Part shown: one piece after another, positions 1 through 6,500 of the stretch
Layout of the letters: each line of letters starts with the position of its first letter
Position numbering within the stretch: the stretch's first letter is position 1
From: Armatimonadota bacterium
GTDB taxonomy: Bacteria; Armatimonadota; UBA10988
NCBI GenBank assembly: GCA_016183835.1
Contig: JACPDV010000382.1
Span: 1,344-9,863 of the forward strand
Reading direction: 5' to 3'
Length of the DNA: 8,520 nt
Notes under the pieces: model-generated
Database searches by the model: none
The model's input: the letters and a program-made list of their open reading frames with translations, nothing else
What the model was told of the DNA's origin: nothing
Position numbers and translations under genes: made by a program

Positions 1-2
1 AC

Positions 3-3000
3 CCGACCAACGAGCCGATCGACGGCATCACGCTGGCGCAAACCGCCCACCGCTGCAAGGTCGTGCCGTTCAGCGCCGGCGCGGCGTTCGACTCCGGCGG
101 CCTGGTGGGCTCCGTCGAGTTGGCCGCCGTCCCCGAGACGCGCCTCACCGACCTGCACCTGATCCCCACCGTCGTTGGCGGCATCGGCCGGCTGAGCGCC
201 GAGGTGACCCTCCGCCACGCCGGCGCCGCGCCCGCCGGCGGCACTCTGGAGCTGTCCGTCGCTCCGGCGTCCAGCGGTACAACGCTGGCCCGCGAGCAGG
301 CCCGGCAGACGCTGCAGCCCGGCGACAACGTTGTGAAGCTGGAGCTGACGCTGCCCCAGCCGCGGCTGTGGGAGGTCAACGACCCGCAGCTCTACCGCGC
401 CACTGCCCGCTGGCGCACCGCCGCCGAGCTGTCGCTCGATGAGCGCACCGCGCGGTTCGGCTGGCGCGACTTCCGCTTCGACCGCGGCTGCTTCCGCCTC
501 AACGGCCGGCGGACCTACCTGCGCTCGACGCACACCTGCAACCACTTCCCGGTCGGACTGCAACTGCCCCGCGACCCCGACCTCGTGCGCCGCGACCTGC
601 TCAACCTGAAGGCCATGGGGTTCAACATGGTCCGCTTCATCTGGGGCGCCGCCACTCCGGCGCAGCTCGACTTCTGCGACGAGATCGGTCTGCTGGTCTA
701 CGAAGAGTCGTACGCCTCGCAGCCGCTCGCCGACAGCCCGCACCTGGCCGAGCGCTTCGACGCCAACGTGAGCGAGCTGATCCGCCGCGATCGGCAGCAC
801 CCGAGTGTGGTGATCTGGGGCTTGCTCAACGAGGCGCCCGATGGCCCGGCCTTCCGCCACGCCGTGGCGATGCTGCCGCTGGTGCGTGGCCTCGACCCCA
901 CCCGGCTGGTGTTCCTCAACAGCGGGCGCTACGACAACGTGGGCATGAGTGCCATCGCGCAGGTCGCCGGCCTGGGGATCTGGCCGAAGGACGAGCCCTC
1001 CGAGCCGTGGGTGGCGCGCAACATCACCGCCGACACCATCCGCGCGCTGGGCATCACCTGGCCGGCCGGTCACCTGGCGCTGCACCCGGGGCCGGCGGGC
1101 GAGTACAGCGTGGTCCGCTTCACCGCGCCGGCCGCCGGCACCGTCGACCTGGAGGCGGTCTTCACCGGCCTCGCCGAGCGGGCCACCACCGATGTCCACG
1201 TGCTGCACAACGGCAAGGTCCTGCTCGATGACCTGCTCAACCTGGACGGTCGGGGCAACGAGGCCCGTTACGCCGGCCAACTGACCCTGGCCGCCGGCGA
1301 CACGGTCGACCTGGTCGTCGGTTACGGCAACGGCAGCTACGGCGCCGACACCACCGGCCTGAGCGCCTCCCTCCGCTGGGCGGATGGTCACCGCGACGAC
1401 GCCACGGAGCAGTTCTCCACCGCCAGCAACCCGCACGGCCCGTGGAGCTACGGCCGGCTGCTGCCCGGCCCGAGGCCCGACGCGGCGACCTTCGGGCTGT
1501 ATCCCACCACACCCTCGGCGGCGGCCATCGGCAGCCTGAGCAACCCGGGCTCGACCGCCTGGGAGGACGTGTTCAGCGACCGCCACGTCTACCCGCGCGT
1601 GCCCCATACCGCCGAGGTGATCACGACGCTGCGCACCCTCTCCGCCGGGGGAAAGCCGGTCTTCCTGACCGAATACGGCATCGGCAGCGCGGTGGACCTG
1701 TGGCGCGCGGTGCGGCACTTCGAGCAGCTCGGCGCCACCGACGGCGAGGACGCGCAGTTCCTCACGGCCAAGCTCAACCAGTTCCTGGCCGACTACGGCG
1801 CCTGGCATCTCGAGGACACCTTCCCCCGGCCCGAAGACTTCTTCGCCGCCAGCCTCCGCAAGATGGCCGGGCAGCGCACGCTGGGGCTCAACGCCATCCG
1901 GGCCAACCCGCACCTCGTCGGCCACAGCCTCACCGGCGCCATCGACCATGTCTGGTGCGGCGAGGGCCTGACCACGCTGTTCCGTGAGCTGAAGCCCGGC
2001 ACCATCGACGCGCTCTACGACGCGTGGGCGCCGCTGCGCTGGTGCCTCTTCGCCGAGCCGGCGCACCCCTACCGGGGACAATCGGTGCACTTGGAGGCGG
2101 TCCTGGCCAACGAGGACGCGCTCGGGCCGGGCGAGTACCCGGTGCGTTTCCAGGTCACCGATCCCGATGGACGCGCGATGTTCGACCGCACCGGAACGAT
2201 CGCCGTGCCCGGCCGCGTTGGCGACCTGGAGCCGCCCCTGGCGCTGCCGTGCTTCGACGAGCGGGTGACGGTCGACGGGCCGGCCGGGCGCTACCGCTTC
2301 ACCGCCACGTTCGAGCGCGGTGCGGCGGCCGCCGGCGGCGTCGCCGAGTTCGACGTGACGGACGCGGCCGCGATGCCGGCCGTGCCCGACGAAGTGGCGC
2401 TGCTCGGCGACGACGGCCGGATGGCCCGCTGGCTGACTGACCACGGCACGCCGAACCGGGCCTATGGGGCCGCATCGGGAGCCACCGAGACCATCCTGGT
2501 CTGCGGCCGGCCCGCCGATCCTGCCAAGGCGTTTCCGGAGCTGGCCGGGCGCATCGCCCGCGGCTCGAACGCGGTGTTTCTCGACCCGAGCGTCTGCGCC
2601 GAGGGCGACCAGCCGCTGCGCTGGCTGCCGCTGGCCGGCCGTGGCACCGTGGCGCCGGTGGTCGGCTGGCTCTACCTGCGGGACGAGTGGGCCAAGCGGC
2701 ACCCCATCTTCGACGGCCTGCCAGCGGGTGGGCTGATGGACTACGGCTACTACCGCGAGCTGATCCCGGACCTCCTGCTGATGGGCCAGGAGCCGCCGGC
2801 GGAGGCGGTGGCCGGCGCCATCAAGGCCTCGCAGGACTACGCCGCCGGGCTGACGCTGGCGGTCTGGCGCCTCGGCGCCGGGCGGTTCGTGGTCACCACG
2901 CTGCGCATCCGTGAGAACCTCGGTGGGCACCCTGCCGCCGAACGGCTCCTGCGGAACCTGCTGAACTACGGGGCGCAGGGCGCGGGACGGCCGCCGGCGC

Positions 3001-3050
3001 CGCTGCCGGCGGATTGGGGCGAGCTGCTCCGGCGGATCGGGTATCCGTAG
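3..3050 (+). CDS. Glycoside hydrolase family 2 enzyme (beta-galactosidase/beta-glucuronidase superfamily), 5' partial
   Basis: The reading frame is open from the left edge (first whole codon at base 3) to TAG at 3048-3050, giving 1015 residues; the true start lies outside, so the GTG at 63 is probably internal. Counting from base 3: residues 1-50 are the end of an N-terminal sugar-binding sandwich (GGLVGSVEL motif), 50-155 an Ig-like domain, then a TIM barrel. IWGLLNE ends in Glu277 (base 831), the expected acid/base; FLTEYG holds Glu557 (base 1671), the expected nucleophile. The gap of 280 residues is far above the roughly 75-90 usual in GH2 and contains a beta-sandwich insert with an NPHGPWSYG motif at 476-484. 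Residues about 680-785 look Ig-like and 795-990 resemble a class I glutamine-amidotransferase-like fold without an obvious catalytic Cys. The family hydrolyses beta-glycosides with retention; substrate here is unknown. GH2 membership is strong, exact activity is inference. Confidence 0.9.
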   Translation, partial: PTNEPIDGITLAQTAHRCKVVPFSAGAAFDSGGLVGSVELAAVPETRLTDLHLIPTVVGGIGRLSAEVTLRHAGAAPAGGTLELSVAPASSGTTLAREQARQTLQPGDNVVKLELTLPQPRLWEVNDPQLYRATARWRTAAELSLDERTARFGWRDFRFDRGCFRLNGRRTYLRSTHTCNHFPVGLQLPRDPDLVRRDLLNLKAMGFNMVRFIWGAATPAQLDFCDEIGLLVYEESYASQPLADSPHLAERFDANVSELIRRDRQHPSVVIWGLLNEAPDGPAFRHAVAMLPLVRGLDPTRLVFLNSGRYDNVGMSAIAQVAGLGIWPKDEPSEPWVARNITADTIRALGITWPAGHLALHPGPAGEYSVVRFTAPAAGTVDLEAVFTGLAERATTDVHVLHNGKVLLDDLLNLDGRGNEARYAGQLTLAAGDTVDLVVGYGNGSYGADTTGLSASLRWADGHRDDATEQFSTASNPHGPWSYGRLLPGPRPDAATFGLYPTTPSAAAIGSLSNPGSTAWEDVFSDRHVYPRVPHTAEVITTLRTLSAGGKPVFLTEYGIGSAVDLWRAVRHFEQLGATDGEDAQFLTAKLNQFLADYGAWHLEDTFPRPEDFFAASLRKMAGQRTLGLNAIRANPHLVGHSLTGAIDHVWCGEGLTTLFRELKPGTIDALYDAWAPLRWCLFAEPAHPYRGQSVHLEAVLANEDALGPGEYPVRFQVTDPDGRAMFDRTGTIAVPGRVGDLEPPLALPCFDERVTVDGPAGRYRFTATFERGAAAAGGVAEFDVTDAAAMPAVPDEVALLGDDGRMARWLTDHGTPNRAYGAASGATETILVCGRPADPAKAFPELAGRIARGSNAVFLDPSVCAEGDQPLRWLPLAGRGTVAPVVGWLYLRDEWAKRHPIFDGLPAGGLMDYGYYRELIPDLLLMGQEPPAEAVAGAIKASQDYAAGLTLAVWRLGAGRFVVTTLRIRENLGGHPAAERLLRNLLNYGAQGAGRPPAPLPADWGELLRRIGYP

Positions 3051-3070
3051 CGGGACGTATTGCCTTCAGT

Positions 3071-3107
3071 CTCCGGCCCCCTCTCCCGGCGGGAAAGGGG
3101 GCCGGAG
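3071..3107. repeat. Long GC-rich palindrome just downstream of the GH2 stop codon
   Basis: The arms CTCCGGCCCCCT (3071-3082) and AGGGGGCCGGAG (3096-3107) are perfect 12-base inverted repeats. After one C/A mismatch the stem continues with TCCC/GGGA around a GGC loop, so nearly the whole 37 bases can fold into one hairpin. It starts 21 bases after the GH2 stop codon. No T-run follows, so it is not a canonical Rho-independent terminator; it may still stabilise the mRNA 3' end or help termination, or be a REP-like dispersed palindrome. The architecture resembles the palindromes inside the next gene at 4442-4565. Confidence 0.75.
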
Positions 3108-3118
3108 CTGCGCGGTTC

Positions 3119-3181
3119 ACCGCAGTCCCGCCAGTCCTTCACCTTGGAGATGTCGCCGAAGGCCGTCCAGGCCCGGCGGTT
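3119..3181 (-). other. Short coding-like remnant on the minus strand
   Basis: Read on the minus strand, these 21 codons encode NRRAWTAFGDISKVKDWRD and two more residues, with G or C in the third position of 20 of the 21 codons, like the real genes here. No real gene overlaps it, so this is not a simple shadow of a neighbour. No start or family is recognisable, and the open frame continues into hairpin repeats on both sides, so it is at best a decayed gene fragment or part of a repeat element. Chance in GC-rich DNA is quite possible. Confidence 0.2.
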
Positions 3182-3277
3182 GGAAACCGCGGCAACCATG
3201 CGAAGTCCGCCTGCGCGGACTCCGGTCTCCGAGTCCACGAAGGTGGACTTGGTATGGTAGCCGCGACTTCGAGTCGC
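3176..3277. repeat. Phased four-hairpin structured repeat element
   Basis: Four perfect small hairpins follow each other: GCGGTT/AACCGC (3176-3190, loop GGA), AGTCCGC/GCGGACT (3204-3221, loop CTGC), AGTCCAC/GTGGACT (3232-3249, loop GAAG) and GCGACT/AGTCGC (3263-3277, loop TCG). Their centres lie about 28-30 bases apart. In addition CGCGGCAACCAT (3188-3199) is complementary at 11 of 12 positions to ATGGTAGCCGCG (3254-3265), so the two middle hairpins can sit inside a larger stem, which competes with the outer hairpins. It lies in the intergenic region 98 bases before the ATG at 3375. From memory, similar strings of hairpins occur as dispersed intergenic repeats in Chloroflexota, cyanobacterial and Planctomycetota genomes; copy number here is unknown. 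Confidence 0.7.
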
Positions 3278-3358
3278 CGGGTCGAGACCATGGGGAGCTT
3301 CCGCAACAGAGGATCGCCGGCTCGCTTTCAGAACCGCCCCCCAACGCCTCCCGTGCAC

Positions 3359-3365
3359 AGGAAGG
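3359..3365 (+). promoter_or_regulatory. Ribosome binding site for the ATG at 3375
   Basis: AGGAAGG lies 9 bases before ATG 3375, a good Shine-Dalgarno match and spacing. It decides for ATG 3375 over the GTG at 3366, which directly abuts the motif. No such motif precedes the GTG at 3572, the first in-frame start of the downstream open frame. This supports the view that translation of the glycosidase originally began at 3375. Confidence 0.6.
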
Positions 3366-3374
3366 GTGGGTGAG

Positions 3375-3584
3375 ATGACCGGCGTGCCTCTGCTCTCCGT
3401 GTTGATGGCCCTCGGCCTGAGCGCCAGCCCGGCGAAGCGCAGCTCCGCGGCGGAGCTCCGCGAGGGCGATGCCTACGCCCGGGCGCCTACGCCCGGAGCA
3501 GCGCCGACGGCCAGCGCTGGACGCTCGGCACCCGCGCCTTCCAACAGGTCCTCGAGTTCCGCGACGGCCAGGTGCGGCTGGTGA
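3375..3584 (+). pseudogene. Out-of-frame 5' end (signal peptide) of the GH36-like glycosidase
   Basis: From ATG 3375 the frame encodes MTGVPLLSVLMALGLSASPA, with a hydrophobic core at residues 4-15 and small residues suited to signal peptidase I, although the N-region has no positive charge. It then reads EGDAYAR and runs into a stop at 3582-3584. In the other frame the sequence resumes from 3482 as GAYARSSADGQRWTLG and continues without a break into the glycosidase. Joining the frames at the repeated AYAR codons gives one continuous protein with a signal peptide. The fragment is therefore best read as the beginning of the next gene, separated by a frameshift (real mutation, variable repeat or sequencing error). 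A short independent gene is unlikely. Confidence 0.6.
3471..3496 (+). repeat. 12-base direct repeat, 14-base period, at the frameshift
   Basis: GCCTACGCCCGG occurs at 3471-3482 and again at 3485-3496, separated by GC. The period of 14 is not a multiple of three. Both copies encode AYAR, the first in the signal-peptide frame and the second in the glycosidase frame. Removing 14 bases joins the frames exactly as DAYARSSADG; adding one G between the copies would also join them, as DAYARGAYARSS. Confidence 0.9.
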
Positions 3585-6500
3585 GCTACCAGAACCGCCT
3601 CACCCAGCCGCCGCGCGAGTACGTGCCGGCGGGAGCGACCGCCGCACCGTTCGTGGTGGAGAACCGCGCCGATCAGGGCGGCTACAGCGTCCGTTCGCTG
3701 TGGCACCGCTACCTGCCCGCGGCGGGCGCCGCCGACCCGGCGGAGGATAAGCTCCGGGTGCCTGTCAAGCAGGGCGACCTGATCGGCTTCAGCGTCGGCG
3801 CGCACGGCGACTACACCTGCGACGAGACGGAATGGGTGGTCACCCTCGACTACGGTGACGGCACGATCTGCACGTCGTCGGACGACACGGCCCTGGCTCA
3901 GGGACCGCTCTGGTCCTACTCCCTCCGCCGCTGCAACACGGGGCTGATCGAGCCGCTGGAGTCCGTGGAGCAGCACGACTACGCGGGCCAGACGGTGCGC
4001 ATCGCGAGCGAGGCCAGCGGCTACCGGGCGGCCGGGGGATGCCCGCACATCGGGCCGACCAAGTGCCACCCGGCCAACAGCTTCGATGCCGTGCGGGTCT
4101 GGTGCGCGCCTCGCGACGGCACGGTGACCATCACCGGCAGCGCGCGCAACATCGCGGGCGGCAACGTCGACCTCAGCATCTTGAGCCTGAAGAAGCAGCC
4201 GGAAGCGCCGCCAGCCCCGGCCGCCCGCTGGGAGCTGGAGCAGGGCGAAGTCCAGCGCGTGCCCGCCGCCGGCCGGCCGGCCCTGCAGCTCAACCTGTTG
4301 CTGCGCAGCGGCGTGCTGCGAGCGCGGTACCATGCGCGGGTCTACCCCGGCACGTCGATCCTGCGGCAGTGGCTGGAGGTGGAGAACACCGGCGCGGAGC
4401 CGGCGGTGGCGCTCGTGCGGCCGTTGGCCCTGGCCCTGCGGGGGGAGGGAGCGATCGGAGCGCCCTCCCCTGCGGAGCGGGGGAGGGACAGGGTGGGGGT
4501 TTCCGGCCGGCGCCAGCCCACATCGGATACCCCCCTCCCGCCTCCCCCCGCTGCGCAGGGGGAGGAGCAGAATCAACTCCCGACTCCTCCGGTCAACGCC
4601 GGCGCCGCGGGCACGTACACCCACTACTGGCTGGTAGGCGGCAACAGCAAGCCCGACCAGGGGCTCCTGCAGAGCGCGACGGTCGGCACCGCCTACCACC
4701 AGGTGGTCGCCGGACAGGCGACGCGGGAGCACGTGCCCTGGGTGGCGTTGCAGCGCGAGGGCGAGCCCCGCGACGGCTGGTTCGCCGCGCTCGAGTACCT
4801 CGGCCCCTGGCGCCTCAGCGTGGATCGCGACGCCTCCGGTCCGTTGTCCATCGGCGCACAAGCGGCCGACCTGGAGTTCCTGACCCTGGCGGCGGGCGAG
4901 CGGCGCAGCCTGCCGGCGGTCACCCTCGGGGTCTTCCACGGCGATCTGGACGACCTCTCCGCCCGCGTCTACGACTGGCAGTACGAGTACCAGTGGGACT
5001 ACACCAACCCGGACTACTACGCCCGGCCGAAGTGGGCGGTGCCGTGGTTCTACTGCTCGCGCAACCTCCAGGAGCAGTTCGCCGGTCGCCTCGCCGGGCT
5101 GGACATGGACGCCGACCTGATGCGCGAAATCGGGTTCGAGATGCTCTGGGACGACGCCGGGTGGTCCACCTTCCCCGGCTGGCCCGACGACAACTACGGC
5201 TCCGTCTTCCGCAACACCTACGAGGGGCCGGACTTCGCGCAGACCCTGCGCTACCTTCCGAAGGTGGACATGCGCTGGCTGCTCTGGTTCGCCGGCCGGC
5301 CCACCAGCGGGGTGATGGACACGAAGGTCGGCTCGTGGGGGAACTTCGAGTGGCGGACCGACGCCGTCGACTTCCCCGGCCTTGCCTCGGACGAGGAGTG
5401 GCGCGCGCGCATCCTGCACTTCCTCGACGCCCACCCGCGCTGCTCGTTCCACACGTGCAGCGGCGGCAGCACCTATGCGCACACCTTCGACATCCAGCGC
5501 TACGCCACCACCAACTACTTCGCCGACTTCGGCCGCGGGCCGCAGACCAACTACTACCTCTCCTACCTCGATCCGCCCGACAAGTGGGTAGACATCATCG
5601 AGCCGTGGGGCACCGGCGGCAAGTACGCGCCGGACACCGCGCGCCAGCTCCTGACGATGGTGCCGATGTGGGGGCTCTACGCCGCGGAAGCCGACCGCGA
5701 GCCCATCCGCCGGCTGGTGGAGATCTACCACTACCTGCTGCGCGAGGGCGTGGCCGGACGCTGGTCCTTCGTCTGCCACCCAGAGGTGAAGGGCGACACG
5801 GCCTTCTACTACTTCCAACGCCTCAGCCACGACCGCACGAAGTCCTGCGTGATCCTCAAGCACCGCTCTCCGGACCCTGTTACCGTCTTCCCGCGCGGGC
5901 TGCTGCCCGAGCACCGCTACGTGGTCGGGCTCGACTCCACCCGCGAGACCACACAGCGCACCGGCGCCGACCTGATGGCGCACGGCATCGCGCTCGAGCA
6001 CCAGCAGCCCGGCGAGCTGATCTGGCTCGGCCTGGCCGGCCGGCCCGGCGGCGGGCACGACACCACGCCGCCCACGGCGCCGGGGCGCGTGCTGACCCGC
6101 CGCGAGACCAACCTGGGCCACACCGGCACCGCGGTCTACTGGTCGCCGGGGCACGACGAGAGCTGGATCAGCTACCACGAGGTGCGACGGGGCGATACCG
6201 TGTTGGGCAGGGCCGCAACGGGCTGCTGCTACTTCGACCACTCCCCCGGGTGGGCGACGGGCGCGGCCTACGCCGTGCGCGCGGTGGACGGCGACGGCAA
6301 CGCCAGCCCGTGGACGCCCGCCGAGCCGCTGCCGGACGAGCCGCTGACCGCCTCCGCTCTGGGCGGCCACTTCGCCGAGCCTGGCCGCGACGGCTGGAGT
6401 GCCGAGACCACCACCGACAACCGGACCTTCGTGCCGATGACCTGGGTGGCCCCGGTCAAGACCCCGGCGGGCGACATGGGCGGCACGCCGAACCAGGTCG

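Noticed and set aside
63..65. GTG at 63 as the start of the GH2 gene
   Set aside because: The frame is open and protein-like to the left edge (TNEPIDGITLAQTAH), and a GH2 sugar-binding domain would need to precede it; no ribosome binding site is seen.
3176..3277. CRISPR array or tRNA suggested by regular spacing and cloverleaf-like fold
   Set aside because: The four hairpins are not direct repeats of each other, so this is no CRISPR. The T-loop and anticodon-arm sequences of a tRNA are absent and the loops are only 3-4 bases.
3014..3373. Several small open frames across the intergenic region on both strands
   Set aside because: They read through the hairpin repeats and overlap each other; no ribosome binding site or protein-like pattern apart from the short minus-strand remnant reported separately.
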